Of a stretch of 64,000 nt of DNA, positions 20,148-30,872 are shown piece after piece. Position 1 is the first letter of the stretch; each line of letters starts with the position of its first letter. The position numbers and the translations under genes are program-made. The notes under the pieces are model-generated. The model made no database searches, was not told where the DNA came from, and saw only the letters and a list, made by a program, of their open reading frames with translations. Source of the DNA: Alkalibacillus haloalkaliphilus (GTDB lineage Bacteria; Bacillota; Bacilli; Bacillales; Alkalibacillaceae); contig NZ_BJYA01000011.1 in the NCBI RefSeq assembly GCF_007991275.1, forward strand, positions 1 to 64,000, in the 5' to 3' direction.

Positions 20148-20627
20148 ATGAAGCAACCTAAAAGCTTTCTTGCCATTATACTTATTGGTTTTGGTATTTA
20201 CTTTTTAATTCAACAATATCATATACCTTTTATATCTCAATTTAATACTTGGCCTAGCATATTAGTTATTATCGGCACGGCTTTCATATTTAATGCTTAC
20301 GGAAATAGACAGTATGATAATATCGTACCAGGTGTGATCCTATTTGGGTTAGGTATTCATTTCCATGCTTTAAATTATAGCGCAAGCTGGATTGACCATT
20401 GGGGCATGTATACTTTAATAATTGGTATAGCATTTATATTACGTGCGCAAAAAACGAGCCAAGGGACAGTGATTGGTATTGTATTAATTATTTTATCGTT
20501 TATTGCCCTTACTTCATTTGCAATGCCAACATGGTTCGGCTGGTTTGATTACATGTTTAACATGATTGAGCAATTTTGGCCGATTTTACTCATTATTTTT
20601 GGTCTAATTTTATTATTTAAAAAATAA
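20148..20627 (+). CDS. Small LiaI/LiaF-like membrane protein
   Basis: A 159-residue protein with about six hydrophobic helices and repeated short motifs of the type WPSILVIIGTAF and WPILLIIFGLILLF. That pattern is seen in LiaI/LiaF transmembrane-domain (DUF5668-type) proteins linked to envelope-stress responses. Whether it acts in stress sensing is not shown by the sequence. The ribosome binding site GAGGAG precedes the ATG. It is divergent from hemA; B. subtilis has a small membrane gene, ysxD, in this neighbourhood, and equivalence is inferred from position only. No lia regulators are nearby. Confidence 0.75.
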   Translation: MKQPKSFLAIILIGFGIYFLIQQYHIPFISQFNTWPSILVIIGTAFIFNAYGNRQYDNIVPGVILFGLGIHFHALNYSASWIDHWGMYTLIIGIAFILRAQKTSQGTVIGIVLIILSFIALTSFAMPTWFGWFDYMFNMIEQFWPILLIIFGLILLFKK

Positions 20628-20683
20628 TTCTTTTTTAGTATGAAACTTTAGTTCATAAATTATCCAACTAACAAAGAAACAAT

Positions 20684-21817
20684 TTATAAGACTTTTCTAT
20701 TCATTAATTGAAGCGTAAAAACAACAACAACCATCAATAAGATAGTAAATACAAACGGTAAGCCAAACAATTGTGATATAAACCCAGATGAACTAGACCC
20801 TGTAATCACACCAACTGAGAAAAACGCGTAAAAAACGCCATATGCCTTTCCACGGTTTAATTCATCAGTAGCATTAGCGACCATTTGGTTCATTGATGGG
20901 AATATAAAAGCAAAACCAATCCCATAAACAACCATTGCTCCAATTGCCAATACTATATTCGTCGCTAAACTTAGTAAAAGCATTGAGCTAGCAATCGTAA
21001 TTAGACCGGCTATAGATAGACTTCTTGGTAAAAATCGTTTATAAACTCTATTTAAACTTGTTATAAAAAAGATTAACGCGGTAACTCCATACAAACTAAG
21101 TAACAAACCTGTTGCAGTTGATGTATATCCCATACCTTCAATGATAATAGGTAAAGCAAATGCTAAAGTACCGTTACTAACCATTAAGCTAAAAGCAATT
21201 AAGCAGGCTTGTAATAATTTATTATTTTTTAACAAAGGTATAAAAGTTGCTACTGATATCTTCCCGCGCTCACTATGAGTGATCGATTCAGGTATTAATT
21301 TAACACCGAATAAAGCACTAAAAAGAAATAATAAAGCTACAAAAATAAATACATATTCAATTCGCCCAGCAGCTGCAAGACCACCACCTAATGCAGGGCC
21401 TAATATCGCTGCAATACCTATTGCAGCACCTGCAAACGCCATTGAATTTTCATCTTCAGTTTGCTTAGAGCGATCTCCAATTAATGCGAATGCTCCAGGT
21501 ACTAAAACTCCACCAGCAATACCATGCAGAAAACGAATGATCAGCAATTGTTCTCCTGTTTGTACTAATGGATAAAATAGCAAAATGATACTAACTAAAA
21601 CCATCCCTATGATTAGTACACGTTTTCTTCCGACACGATCTACAAAATGTCCACCTACTATATTACCTATTACATTAGATAATGAATAAATAGCCACTAT
21701 AAGCCCTGTAAGCACCTCACTAGCACCTAAACTTAAGGCATATGGGGTAATGATGGGTAATTGAATAAAAGTATCTATAAAGGCAACAACGATTATAAAA
21801 TAAATATATTTAACCAT
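20684..21817 (-). CDS. MFS transporter, drug-efflux type
   Basis: A major facilitator family permease of 377 residues with about 11-12 membrane helices. The MFS signature between helices 2 and 3 is clear as GGHFVDRVGRKRVLIIG. GIAGGVLVPGAFALIGD and GAAIGIAAILGPALGGGLAAAG match the helix 4-5 (motif C) region of proton-driven antiporters such as multidrug or arabinose exporters. The substrate cannot be read from sequence. It is a single gene, convergent with the LiaI-like gene and followed by engB in the same direction. The 200 bases upstream hold the engB terminator and no clear operator. It is not part of the standard Bacillus order, so it may be a lineage-specific insertion. Confidence 0.88.
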   Translation of the reverse strand: MVKYIYFIIVVAFIDTFIQLPIITPYALSLGASEVLTGLIVAIYSLSNVIGNIVGGHFVDRVGRKRVLIIGMVLVSIILLFYPLVQTGEQLLIIRFLHGIAGGVLVPGAFALIGDRSKQTEDENSMAFAGAAIGIAAILGPALGGGLAAAGRIEYVFIFVALLFLFSALFGVKLIPESITHSERGKISVATFIPLLKNNKLLQACLIAFSLMVSNGTLAFALPIIIEGMGYTSTATGLLLSLYGVTALIFFITSLNRVYKRFLPRSLSIAGLITIASSMLLLSLATNIVLAIGAMVVYGIGFAFIFPSMNQMVANATDELNRGKAYGVFYAFFSVGVITGSSSSGFISQLFGLPFVFTILLMVVVVFTLQLMNRKVL

Positions 21818-21975
21818 ATGAGCAGCACTCCGGAATTTTATTCAAAAGCTAATAACTACATTATAAAACAAATAACAACAATTATCGTGACTTTCATAAA
21901 ACATATTGTCTACTTAAGCTTATGACTAGGACAATATCATTGTAGTTGTAACAAGCACCTCCAGTATATGAAATA

Positions 21976-22008
21976 AAAAAAGGTGCTGAATTAAATCAGC
22001 ACCTCTTT
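21976..22008 (-). terminator. Terminator after engB
   Basis: The perfect stem AGGTGCTGA paired with TCAGCACCT is flanked by A7 on one side and TCTTTT on the other, so it can work in both directions. It ends lonA-engB on the minus strand. Confidence 0.88.
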
Positions 22009-22016
22009 TAACCAGG

Positions 22017-22598
22017 TTATAGAAAACCTTTAATCTTTCCCCATACTTGATCTTTTCCTTCTCCCGTTTCCGCTGAGAATGGCATAACAACATCTTCTGG
22101 TTCAAGTTCTAAATCATCTTCTATCACTTTGAGATGTTTTTGGCGTTTAGACTTTGAGATTTTATCCAACTTAGTTGCAACTACAATAACCGGTAAATCA
22201 TAATACTTTAAAAAGTCATACATGATTAAGTCATCTTCTGTTGGAGGGTGACGCATATCAATTAATAGAACAGCAGCTTTTAACGGCTCTCTAGTCGTAA
22301 AATACTCTTCCATCATACGTCCCCAAGCTTCTCGTTCCCTTTTAGAAACTTTAGCGTATCCGTAACCTGGTACATCAACAAAATAAAAAGATTCATTAAT
22401 TAAATAAAAGTTTAACGTCTGGGTTTTTCCAGGCTTAGATGACGTACGAGCTAAACTTTTACGTTGAATCATTTTATTAATAAACGATGATTTACCAACA
22501 TTAGAACGACCAGATAATGCAATTTCTGATAGATGATCTTCAGGATACTGGGCTTTACTTACTGCACTCATAACGATTTCAGCTTGATTTACTTTCAT
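22017..22598 (-). CDS. engB: Ribosome biogenesis GTPase EngB/YsxC
   Basis: Essential TRAFAC GTPase needed for late 50S subunit assembly. The GTP motifs are all visible in 193 residues: G1 GRSNVGKSS at 30-38, the effector region [12 protein letters not shown]3 DVPGYG, G4 TKLDK and a C-terminal SAETGEG (G5). Five bases separate it from lonA, the same pair as in B. subtilis (lonA-ysxC). Confidence 0.96.
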   Translation of the reverse strand: MKVNQAEIVMSAVSKAQYPEDHLSEIALSGRSNVGKSSFINKMIQRKSLARTSSKPGKTQTLNFYLINESFYFVDVPGYGYAKVSKREREAWGRMMEEYFTTREPLKAAVLLIDMRHPPTEDDLIMYDFLKYYDLPVIVVATKLDKISKSKRQKHLKVIEDDLELEPEDVVMPFSAETGEGKDQVWGKIKGFL

Positions 22599-22603
22599 AT
22601 TAC

Positions 22604-24925
22604 TTACTCCTTTGGTAAAAGAGCGTGATCTAACACTTCATCTAAATGTTTTACTTGGACGAAAGTTAAACCATCACGCACACTTTCAGGGATATCTTCT
22701 AAATCTTTTTCATTTTCAGCTGGCATAAGGATCTTCGTTAGCCCAGCTCGGTGTGCGCTTAATGATTTTTCTTTCAACCCACCAATAGGTAACACACGAC
22801 CCCTTAGCGTAATTTCACCTGTCATACCTACTTCTTTACGAACTGGACGATTAGTAAATGCCGAAACTAAAGCTGTAGCAATCGTAATACCAGCAGAAGG
22901 TCCATCTTTCGGTGTAGCACCTTCTGGAATGTGAATATGAACATCATACTTTTCATAAAAGTCATGTTCAAGTTCAAACTCTTCTGCTCTAGCACGTACG
23001 TAACTAAAGGCTGCTTGGGCAGATTCCTTCATTACATCGCCGAGTTTTCCTGTTAACGTCAGTTTTCCTGTACCTTGTACAATAGAAACTTCAATAGCTA
23101 GTGTGTCGCCACCTGCTTGTGTATACGCCAATCCAGTAGCCGCACCAATTTGGTGTTCAGCCTCAGCTTGTCCATAACGGAACTTAGGTTTACCTAAAAG
23201 TTCTTCTAATTGTTTCTCAGTAATGACAACTCGTTTTTTCTCACCTGACACAATAAGTTTTGCAGCTTTTCGACAGACAGAAGCAATCTCTCTTTCTAAA
23301 CTACGAACACCTGCTTCTCTCGTATACATACGGATCAGTTTAAGGATCGCTTCGTCACGAAACTGCACTTTTGATTTCGTTAAGCCATTTTCTTTAATTT
23401 GCTTCGGAATTAAATGTTGCTTAGAAATATGAAGCTTCTCTAACTCGGTATAACCGGCAATAGTAATAACTTCCATACGGTCTAATAATGGACCTGGAAT
23501 AGTTGCTAAATTATTAGCTGTTGCAACGAACATTACTTTTGATAAGTCATAAGGTTCTTCAACAAAATGATCACTAAATGAGTGATTTTGCTCAGGGTCT
23601 AAGACTTCTAACATAGCTGAAGATGGATCTCCACGGAAATCACTTGCCATCTTATCAATTTCGTCTAATAAGAAAACAGGGTTAACGGTTTCTGCTGTTT
23701 TCATCCCTTGAATAATTCTACCGGGCATAGCGCCTACATAAGTTCTACGATGGCCTCTAATTTCAGCTTCATCTCTCACACCACCTAACGAAGCACGTAC
23801 AAAGTTACGCCCAACTGAACGAGCAATTGACTTAGCTAATGATGTTTTACCAACACCTGGAGGACCAACTAAACATAAGATAGGCCCATTAACAGATTCA
23901 GTTAGCTGTTGTACCGCTAAATACTCTAACACTCGTTCCTTCACTCGATCTAAACCGTAATGATCTTCATCTAACACACCTTGAGCACGATTTACATCTA
24001 AGTTATCTTCTGTTTCGTCTGTCCATGGTAAAGCAACTAACCATTCAATATAATTTCGAATAACAGAACTTTCAGCAGAGCTTTGTGGAACTTTTTCATA
24101 ACGGTTTAACTCTTTATAAGCCACTTCTTCAATTCGTTCTGGCATACTGGCTTCAGCAATTTTTGTTTTTAATTGTTCAACCTCACCAGTTTTTCCATCT
24201 TGATCGCCTAGCTCTTTTTGAATGGCTTTTAACTGTTCACGCAAGTAATATTCCTTTTGAGTACGTTCCATCGACTTCTTTACACGTTGGCCGATCTTCT
24301 TTTCCATCGAAAGGACTTCTTTTTCGTTTTGAATCATTTGAAGTAATTGTTCTAAACGATCTGGCACGTACGGTGTTTCTAAAATTTGTTGTTTCTGTTG
24401 GACTTTTAGTGATAAATGAGAAGTTACGATATCAGCTAAACGACTTGATTCAGTAATATCTTTAACTGTTTCATACGTTTCTCGTTTCGTCTTTTTAGAC
24501 ACTTTTGTATACTCATCAAATTGGTTTACTAATGTACGCATTAAGGCCTGCTCTTCAACACCATCACCGTGCTCATCTTCAACTGTTTTATATGTAACAG
24601 TAAAATATGGCTCAAGCTGTTCAAACGATTCTATTTCAGCTCGATCTAAACCTTCAACTAATATACGGTTCGTGCCATTTGGGAGCTTGACCATTTGTTT
24701 AATATAAACAATAGTTCCAAATTGATAAATATCTTCTTCTTTTGGTTCATTTAACGACGAATCTCGTTGTGCTGCCAATAACAATTTATGGTCTTGCACC
24801 ATGGCTTGTTCAAGCGCTTTAACTGAGTGTTCTCGTCCTACATCTAAATGTTGAACCATTGACGGGTATATAATAACCCCTCTTAATGGTAATAACGGGA
24901 TTGCTTGACTGATGTCATTGTTCAA
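22604..24925 (-). CDS. lonA: ATP-dependent protease LonA
   Basis: Cytosolic AAA+ serine protease that degrades misfolded and regulatory proteins. Domain order in 773 residues: N-terminal substrate domain (about 1-200), coiled coil (about 200-260), AAA+ module with Walker [10 protein letters not shown] at about 354, DEIDKM and arginine-finger segments, then the protease domain. The catalytic serine is in [14 protein letters not shown] (about residue 678) and the lysine in [17 protein letters not shown] (about 720). Length equals B. subtilis LonA. The forespore paralogue lonB, normally between lonA and clpX, is absent. No CtsR-type heptad repeat was seen upstream. Confidence 0.97.
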   Translation of the reverse strand: MNNDISQAIPLLPLRGVIIYPSMVQHLDVGREHSVKALEQAMVQDHKLLLAAQRDSSLNEPKEEDIYQFGTIVYIKQMVKLPNGTNRILVEGLDRAEIESFEQLEPYFTVTYKTVEDEHGDGVEEQALMRTLVNQFDEYTKVSKKTKRETYETVKDITESSRLADIVTSHLSLKVQQKQQILETPYVPDRLEQLLQMIQNEKEVLSMEKKIGQRVKKSMERTQKEYYLREQLKAIQKELGDQDGKTGEVEQLKTKIAEASMPERIEEVAYKELNRYEKVPQSSAESSVIRNYIEWLVALPWTDETEDNLDVNRAQGVLDEDHYGLDRVKERVLEYLAVQQLTESVNGPILCLVGPPGVGKTSLAKSIARSVGRNFVRASLGGVRDEAEIRGHRRTYVGAMPGRIIQGMKTAETVNPVFLLDEIDKMASDFRGDPSSAMLEVLDPEQNHSFSDHFVEEPYDLSKVMFVATANNLATIPGPLLDRMEVITIAGYTELEKLHISKQHLIPKQIKENGLTKSKVQFRDEAILKLIRMYTREAGVRSLEREIASVCRKAAKLIVSGEKKRVVITEKQLEELLGKPKFRYGQAEAEHQIGAATGLAYTQAGGDTLAIEVSIVQGTGKLTLTGKLGDVMKESAQAAFSYVRARAEEFELEHDFYEKYDVHIHIPEGATPKDGPSAGITIATALVSAFTNRPVRKEVGMTGEITLRGRVLPIGGLKEKSLSAHRAGLTKILMPAENEKDLEDIPESVRDGLTFVQVKHLDEVLDHALLPKE

Positions 24926-25076
24926 TTTAAGTCACACCTCCAACTACGGTTACAACTCATCTTCCTACATTGCTTATGTTTATTATATACATTTCATTTT
25001 AATCTATTTTGTTTATGAAATAAAATGTAGTAACTTCTTTCTCAAAAAGCAACCAATTTTATCCATGAAAAGAATA

Positions 25077-25116
25077 CAAAATAAAAAGGTACTCTCACTT
25101 CGAAGAGGAGAGTACC
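25077..25116 (-). terminator. Terminator after clpX
   Basis: The perfect 9-bp stem GGTACTCTC paired with GAGAGTACC is followed by TTTTTATTTTG on the minus strand. Confidence 0.88.
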
Positions 25117-25138
25117 CTCTAAAACACTTTAACTAATG

Positions 25139-26416
25139 TTATGCACTTTCTTTTGGACTTTCTTTATTTTGATCAACTACAGACCCATCTTCCATCACAA
25201 GTGTCGGTTTACCTTTTTCTAATTCAACCGTGTCTTTTGTGATAATACATTTCTCAATATCATCTCTAGATGGTAATTCGAACATTACATCAAGCATGAT
25301 ACCTTCAATAATTGAACGCAAACCTCTTGCTCCTGTATTACGCTCAATGGCTTTATTCGCAATTGCTCGAAGTGCTTCATCTTGTAGTTCTAACTCAACG
25401 CCATCAATATCAAACAACTTCTCATATTGCTTAGATAATGCATTTTTAGGCTTCGTTAAAATTTCAACTAATGCATCTTCATCTAACGGTGTTAGGCTAC
25501 CAATTACCGGTAGACGACCGATAAACTCTGGAATTAGTCCGTAACGTAATAAGTCTTCTGGTAACACTTTTGTTAACAGTTCAGATTCTTCTAACTGTTC
25601 ACCAGTGGATTCAGAACCGAAACCAATTACACGTTCACCTAGACGACGCTTAACAACTTGATCGATCCCGTCAAATGCACCACCAACGATAAATAAAATG
25701 TTAGTCGTGTCAATTTGAATAAATTCTTGATGAGGATGCTTTCTTCCACCTTGTGGCGGTACGCTTGCTTGTGTACCTTCAAGAATTTTCAATAGTGCTT
25801 GTTGTACACCTTCACCTGAAACGTCACGTGTAATGGACGGATTTTCAGATTTACGAGCAACTTTATCAATTTCATCAATATAAATAATACCTTTTTCTGC
25901 CTTTTCAACATCGTAATCAGCAGATTGAATTAGTTTTAATAAGATATTTTCAACATCTTCACCAACGTAACCCGCTTCTGTTAATGATGTAGCATCTGCA
26001 ATTGCAAATGGTACATTTAAAATACGCGCTAACGTTTGTGCTAGTAATGTTTTACCGCTACCTGTTGGTCCTAAAAGAAGGATATTACTTTTTGAGACCT
26101 CAACATCATCATTTTTTACATTAGAATTAATACGTTTATAGTGGTTATAAACTGCGACAGATAATGACTTTTTCGCCTCTTCTTGACCAATAACATAATC
26201 ATCTAAAATGTCACAGATCTCTTTTGGCTTTGGCACTTCTTTAAAGTCTTCCTGTTCTACAGTACCTAATTCTTCTTCTACAATTTCTGTGCATAAATCG
26301 ATACATTCATCACATATATAAACGCCAGGCCCTGCAACTAATTTGCGAACTTGGTCTTGGGTCTTTCCACAAAATGAGCATTTTAACTGCCCTTTTTCAT
26401 CACTTAATTTAAACAT
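25139..26416 (-). CDS. clpX: ATP-dependent Clp protease ATP-binding subunit ClpX
   Basis: AAA+ unfoldase that feeds substrates to ClpP. The N-terminal zinc-binding domain has four cysteines (C13, C16, C35, C38 in CSFCGK and CDECIDLC). Walker [16 protein letters not shown] follows at about 113-127, then [11 protein letters not shown] (Walker B), the pore-loop region and sensor segments. The ATG at 26416 has GGGGTGA six bases upstream and gives 425 residues (B. subtilis 420); the open frame begins at 26449. It lies between lonA and tig as usual, with terminators on both sides, so it is monocistronic. Confidence 0.97.
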   Translation of the reverse strand: MFKLSDEKGQLKCSFCGKTQDQVRKLVAGPGVYICDECIDLCTEIVEEELGTVEQEDFKEVPKPKEICDILDDYVIGQEEAKKSLSVAVYNHYKRINSNVKNDDVEVSKSNILLLGPTGSGKTLLAQTLARILNVPFAIADATSLTEAGYVGEDVENILLKLIQSADYDVEKAEKGIIYIDEIDKVARKSENPSITRDVSGEGVQQALLKILEGTQASVPPQGGRKHPHQEFIQIDTTNILFIVGGAFDGIDQVVKRRLGERVIGFGSESTGEQLEESELLTKVLPEDLLRYGLIPEFIGRLPVIGSLTPLDEDALVEILTKPKNALSKQYEKLFDIDGVELELQDEALRAIANKAIERNTGARGLRSIIEGIMLDVMFELPSRDDIEKCIITKDTVELEKGKPTLVMEDGSVVDQNKESPKESA

Positions 26417-26691
26417 ACATTCACCCCATAATGATCTATATTTAACCACTACGAATTATCATTAATTTTAATAAAAAAGCATGGTCTTAAACAGGTAATT
26501 TTTGATCTTATTTCTTAAGCTTTAACCTTCACATTCTCCATTATGTACTTCTAAATCAATTAAGTCAAAAGAAAAACTTATTCATATTATATGTGCAAAA
26601 AAACTATTTGTTCGAATAATTTTATCATTGATTGGTCAATATTACTATAGCCTATGTTCGAAATTGCCAAAACATTAATTATAGTGCAAAA

Positions 26692-26717
26692 CAAGGCACG
26701 TAAAATTACGCGCCTTG
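26692..26717 (-). terminator. Terminator after tig
   Basis: CAAGGCGCGTAA pairs with TTACGTGCCTTG, with TTTTGC after it on the minus strand. The 275 bases between here and clpX hold no gene that I can support. Confidence 0.85.
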
Positions 26718-26734
26718 CTTATACACTTGTGAAA

Positions 26735-28021
26735 TTATACAGTTTTAGCGTTTTCTACTAAGAAATCAATTGCTTTCTTAAGCTTTAAGTCTTCATTTAA
26801 TGCGTCAGTGTTGCCACCTAACATTTGCTTTAACTGCTCAGCATCAGTTTGGTACATAGCAGCCATTTCTTGAAGCTGATCTTCTACATCTTGTTCTGTT
26901 ACCTCTAACCCTTCTTGAGCAGAGATCGCTTCAAGCGTTAAGTTAGTACGAACACGCTTTCCAGCATCTTCTTTCATTTGCTCTTTAAGGTCATCTTCAC
27001 TTTGACCAGAGAATTGGTAGTACATATCTAATGTCATACCTTGCATTTGTAGACGTTGTTCGAACTCTTGAAGCATACGATCTAGCTCAGAATCAACCAT
27101 TGCATCTGGAACATCGATCGTTGCGTTTTCAGAAGCTTTCTCTACTAGAGTTTCACGCTTCTGATTATCAGCTTCTGTTTCTTTTTGCTCTTGTAGGCGC
27201 TCTTTTGTTTTAGTTTTTAGTTCTTCTAAAGTTTCTACTTCTTCATCTACATCTTTAGCGAACTCATCGTCCAATTCAGGTACTTCTTTAGCTTTTACTT
27301 CATGGATTTTTACTTTGAAAGTCGTTTCTTTACCAGCTAATTCTTCTGCATGGTAATCTTCTGGGAAAGTCACACTTACTTCTGTGTCTTCTCCAGCAGT
27401 CTTACCTACTAATTGCTCTTCAAATCCAGGGATAAATGAACCTGAACCTACTTCTAATGTATGGTTTTCAGCAGATCCACCTTCAAATGCTTCACCGTCT
27501 AAGAAACCTTCAAAGTCAATAACAACTGTGTCGCCGTTTTCAACTTTGCCTTCTTCTTTTACAACTAGTTCAGCTTGCTTTTCTTGTTGAGTTTTTAACT
27601 CTTCTTCAACTTCTTCTTCTGTAACAGTTGCTTCTTGTTCTTCCACTTCTAGACCTTTATACTCGCCTAACTCTACTTCAGGCTTAACTGTTACAGTAGC
27701 TTTGAAGATTAGCGGCTGTCCTTTTTCGATTTGTTCAACATCTACTTCTGGACGGTCTACTGGTGTAATACCTGCTTCTTCAACAGCTTTCATATATGCA
27801 TCAGGTAATACGATATCTACCGCATCTTGATATAGAGATTCTACACCGAAACGCTGTTCGAACATTGGACGAGGTACTTTACCTTTACGGAAACCAGGTA
27901 TTTGTACATCTTTAACAACTTTTTTAAAGGCTTGGTCAAGGGCTTGATCAAACTCAGAAGCATCAACTTCTACAGTAAGAACACCTTCATTACCTTCTTT
28001 CTTTTCCCATTTTGCTGACAT
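26735..28021 (-). CDS. tig: Trigger factor, ribosome-associated chaperone/PPIase
   Basis: Binds near the ribosome exit tunnel and shields nascent chains. The ribosome-binding signature GFRKGKVPR is at about residues 43-51. The FKBP-type peptidyl-prolyl isomerase domain covers about 160-245 ([32 protein letters not shown]), and the helical C-terminal arm follows. GGAGGG before the ATG at 28021 gives 428 residues. The protein is notably acidic, consistent with a salt-adapted host. A sigma-A promoter lies upstream. Confidence 0.97.
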   Translation of the reverse strand: MSAKWEKKEGNEGVLTVEVDASEFDQALDQAFKKVVKDVQIPGFRKGKVPRPMFEQRFGVESLYQDAVDIVLPDAYMKAVEEAGITPVDRPEVDVEQIEKGQPLIFKATVTVKPEVELGEYKGLEVEEQEATVTEEEVEEELKTQQEKQAELVVKEEGKVENGDTVVIDFEGFLDGEAFEGGSAENHTLEVGSGSFIPGFEEQLVGKTAGEDTEVSVTFPEDYHAEELAGKETTFKVKIHEVKAKEVPELDDEFAKDVDEEVETLEELKTKTKERLQEQKETEADNQKRETLVEKASENATIDVPDAMVDSELDRMLQEFEQRLQMQGMTLDMYYQFSGQSEDDLKEQMKEDAGKRVRTNLTLEAISAQEGLEVTEQDVEDQLQEMAAMYQTDAEQLKQMLGGNTDALNEDLKLKKAIDFLVENAKTV

Positions 28022-28106
28022 AATTCTTCCCTCCAACATCTATTCATACTAATTATTGTCGTATGTTTTCATGCATATTTGCGCTCATGCATAATGCAAC
28101 CACTAT

Positions 28107-28134
28107 ATTATAACATAGAAATTCCGACGTTCAA
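28107..28134 (-). promoter_or_regulatory. Sigma-A promoter of tig
   Basis: TTGAAC (plus 28129-28134), a 16-base spacer and TATAAT (plus 28107-28112) precede tig. The leader of about 75 bases contains two ATGCAT-type repeats. Confidence 0.7.
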
Positions 28135-28153
28135 TACTCATGAAATAGTAAAT

Positions 28154-29149
28154 TTAGTCCTCCACTTGAGAAAAATATATTTTCTCTAAACGTTCGATTT
28201 CTTCCATCCATTTTTGTTGTTCTTTTGAAGCTTCTTCAGTTAAGTTAGTATCTTCATTCAAGTGTAAATACTTCTGGGCAAGCATTAAAACAGCTTCACC
28301 TAAGTTTTGAACGCTTTGACGGTCTGATTGTGGTTCAAAGGGATACTTAATATAAAGGTAACGATATAAAATTTGTTTTACGAACTCATACAATGTTGGA
28401 TCACCTTGTTCCACATTTTCAAGGTAATCTAAAACGCTCTGTGCAAAGTATGTATCCAAAATATCGTTTAATTGAGCTGGAATGACATAGTCCGAGTGAT
28501 CAAATTTCTCAACTTCGATTTTTTGATCGATTTCACAATCCATTAACCATTGGATGATACCTGTTTTAATAACAGGGTTCAACCTTGCATCACTTAAATA
28601 CGGCTTTATAGCATCTAAATGAGGTTCTACGTCATGCTTTCTATGCATCGATAATAATTTCCACTGTTCTTGAAAATTGCCGTTCTCTAGGGAATCGAGA
28701 AAGTGATTCATATGTGTTTCTGCTTCTTGTTGCGTAGCAGAATCTCGCATATCTTTACTAACATCATAAAGTTGTTTAAAAGCTTCCTCATACTCATATG
28801 GTATAGTCTCATTTTCAAAAATCTCATCTAATAATTCAATCAGTTCTGTATACTGACTCGTTTGGAAAAGAATTGTTAAATAAATATGTAGATACTTATA
28901 ATAATGGTCATCATCCTCTTTCATTAGACGACGACATAAACTAATCGCTTCATCATATCTTGCTAACTCAACAAAGCAGATAACTTTTGCTGTTAAAATA
29001 TCATTCGAAGCTTCTTTAAAATCTTCTAACTTTTTAATATGTAATAAGGCTTCCTCATAATATTTCTGTTGAATAGCATCAAAAGTTTTCTGTTCCAGCT
29101 CTTTCCTCCAACCTGGAAACATCACAACATCTTGACGCTCAGTACTCAT
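28154..29149 (-). CDS. TPR-repeat protein (YsoA-like)
   Basis: A 331-residue, all-helical protein with tetratricopeptide-like repeats in its N-terminal third (YYEEALLHIKKLEDF, RYDEAISLCRRLMKED, QYTELIELLDEIFEN). No catalytic motif is present. B. subtilis has ysoA, a TPR gene of similar length, directly upstream of tig, so this is the positional counterpart. GGAGGTGAGA before the ATG supports the start. Its function is unknown; TPRs usually mediate protein contacts. Confidence 0.82.
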   Translation of the reverse strand: MSTERQDVVMFPGWRKELEQKTFDAIQQKYYEEALLHIKKLEDFKEASNDILTAKVICFVELARYDEAISLCRRLMKEDDDHYYKYLHIYLTILFQTSQYTELIELLDEIFENETIPYEYEEAFKQLYDVSKDMRDSATQQEAETHMNHFLDSLENGNFQEQWKLLSMHRKHDVEPHLDAIKPYLSDARLNPVIKTGIIQWLMDCEIDQKIEVEKFDHSDYVIPAQLNDILDTYFAQSVLDYLENVEQGDPTLYEFVKQILYRYLYIKYPFEPQSDRQSVQNLGEAVLMLAQKYLHLNEDTNLTEEASKEQQKWMEEIERLEKIYFSQVED

Positions 29150-29288
29150 GTTCTCACCTCCTTATTCAATTCTACTATATAATCTACCCTTAATAAGACA
29201 TAAAAAAACACATAAATAAGGGATAACTTAATTGTAACAAAATAATGACCAAAAATATGGCTTCTCCTCAAACTTTAATAAATATTAA

Positions 29289-29333
29289 AGAGCACCGTAG
29301 AGAAAAGACTGAAGTCATTGTTCTACGTGCTCT
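29289..29333 (-). terminator. Terminator after aldehyde dehydrogenase gene
   Basis: AGAGCACGTAGA pairs with TCTACGGTGCTCT (one bulge), followed by TTAATATTTATT on the minus strand. Confidence 0.8.
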
Positions 29334-29350
29334 AAAGCGTTAGTTATAAA

Positions 29351-30811
29351 TTAAAACGGGAAATCACGATATTCTTCTTGTATAGACACCCATTTAGTGA
29401 TTGTGAATTCTTCAACAATCCATGGGTTCCCAAACTTCCCGACACCACTTTCTTTCGTTCCGCCAAATGGAATGGTTGGGTTGTCATTTACTGTTTGGTC
29501 ATTAATATGTGTCATACCACTTTCAACTTTAAGTGCTAGTTGCTCCCCTTTTTCTAAGTCTTGAGTAAAGATCGATGAACTTAAACCATATGGTGTATCG
29601 TTTGCCATCTCAATTGCTTCATCATCAGTAGTTGCTTTTATAATCGTTGCAATCGGAGCAAACAACTCGGTTTGTGCTAACTCACTGTCATTTTTAACAT
29701 CCGTAAAGACATATGGCGTTAATAAGTTTCCTTCTCTTTTACCTTCTAATACTAAGTTCGCTCCTTCTTTTTTGGCTGTTTCAATAATTTCAAGGGCGTC
29801 GTTAACTTGGTCCTCATTAATTAACGGACCGACAATGACACCTTCTTCTGTCGGATCACCTGAAGGTATCTCTTTAACTCGCTCGACAAATTGATCAATA
29901 AATGAATCATAGAGCTTTTCATGTACGATTATTCGGTTTATAATCATACAAATTTGTCCTTGATGAATAAACTTACCAAAAATAGCTGCATCAACAGCTC
30001 GGTCGAGATCAGCGTCTTCAAGTACAATAAATGGATTGTTTCCTCCAAGTTCTAAAGCAACACGCTTCAACATAGCGCCTGCCTTTTCAGCGATGTGTTT
30101 CCCAACAGGTGTTGAACCAGTGAAACTTATTAAAGGAGAATGTGGTGTTTCGATCATATAATCTCCAATCTCATCAAGGTCTGTTAAAATACAATTAAAC
30201 ACCCCTTTAGGTAGTCCAGCATGTTCGAAAGCTTTAGCCAAAATGGACCCACCCGTTAATGCCGTTTGATTATCTGGCTTATGAACAACAGCATTTCCTA
30301 AAGCAATCGCTGGTGCAATTGTTCGCATCGATAAGTTCATTGGAAAGTTGAACGGAGATATAGATGTAATAACCCCTAGTGGTAATCGATGGACTTTATT
30401 AACTTTACCTTCAACCGCAGCTCCTTTTTCATCCACACGGTTAAGCTCATCTGGCATATTAGTGGCTTCTTCAACTAAAGCGATCGTCAGGTCGACTTCA
30501 ACACTAGCTTTAATCAAACTACCACCTGTTTCTCGAGCAATAATTTGGACAATTTCATCCCGGTGTTGATCTAAATAAGAACTCACTTTTTCTAAAATGC
30601 TTTTACGCTCTTCTGCAGTCGATTGAGCCCATTCTTTTTGTGCTTGTTTAGCCTTAACATATGCATCTTCTAACTGTTGCTTAGTCGCCAACGGAATAGT
30701 ATTAATAACCGATTGATCGTAAGGGTTCTGATTTTCATAATTACGACCACTTTCACCTTCAACCCATTCACCGTTAATATAGCTTTTATTGAAATTCTCA
30801 AACTGTTCCAT
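29351..30811 (-). CDS. NAD(P)-dependent aldehyde dehydrogenase, aromatic/vanillin type
   Basis: Oxidises aldehydes to acids through a covalent thiohemiacetal. The general-base Glu is in LELGGNNPF (about residue 254) and the nucleophilic Cys in GQICM (about 286). SISPFNFPMNLSMRTIAPA forms the substrate and cofactor tunnel, and ETGGSLIKASVEVDL and FGGTKESGVGKFG are diagnostic of the superfamily. The cysteine loop resembles aromatic-aldehyde enzymes (benzaldehyde/vanillin dehydrogenases such as B. subtilis YfmT) more than betaine-aldehyde or glyceraldehyde types. That subfamily call is from memory. AAAGGGGAG precedes the ATG at 30811 (486 residues). It lies in the non-conserved interval between the TPR gene and rdgB. 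Confidence 0.85.
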   Translation of the reverse strand: MEQFENFNKSYINGEWVEGESGRNYENQNPYDQSVINTIPLATKQQLEDAYVKAKQAQKEWAQSTAEERKSILEKVSSYLDQHRDEIVQIIARETGGSLIKASVEVDLTIALVEEATNMPDELNRVDEKGAAVEGKVNKVHRLPLGVITSISPFNFPMNLSMRTIAPAIALGNAVVHKPDNQTALTGGSILAKAFEHAGLPKGVFNCILTDLDEIGDYMIETPHSPLISFTGSTPVGKHIAEKAGAMLKRVALELGGNNPFIVLEDADLDRAVDAAIFGKFIHQGQICMIINRIIVHEKLYDSFIDQFVERVKEIPSGDPTEEGVIVGPLINEDQVNDALEIIETAKKEGANLVLEGKREGNLLTPYVFTDVKNDSELAQTELFAPIATIIKATTDDEAIEMANDTPYGLSSSIFTQDLEKGEQLALKVESGMTHINDQTVNDNPTIPFGGTKESGVGKFGNPWIVEEFTITKWVSIQEEYRDFPF

Positions 30812-30872
30812 TAAAACTCCCCTTTCAATCATACCTAATACATAGAATGAACTAATAAGAGAGTTCCTATTC

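Noticed and set aside
24085-24456. 123-codon plus-strand open frame opposite lonA
   Set aside because: Antisense shadow of the Lon N-terminal and coiled-coil region; Leu/Phe-rich without domain features.
24926-25076. CtsR operator upstream of lonA
   Set aside because: No GGTCAAA direct repeats in the region; only AT-rich sequence and a TATAAT-like element.
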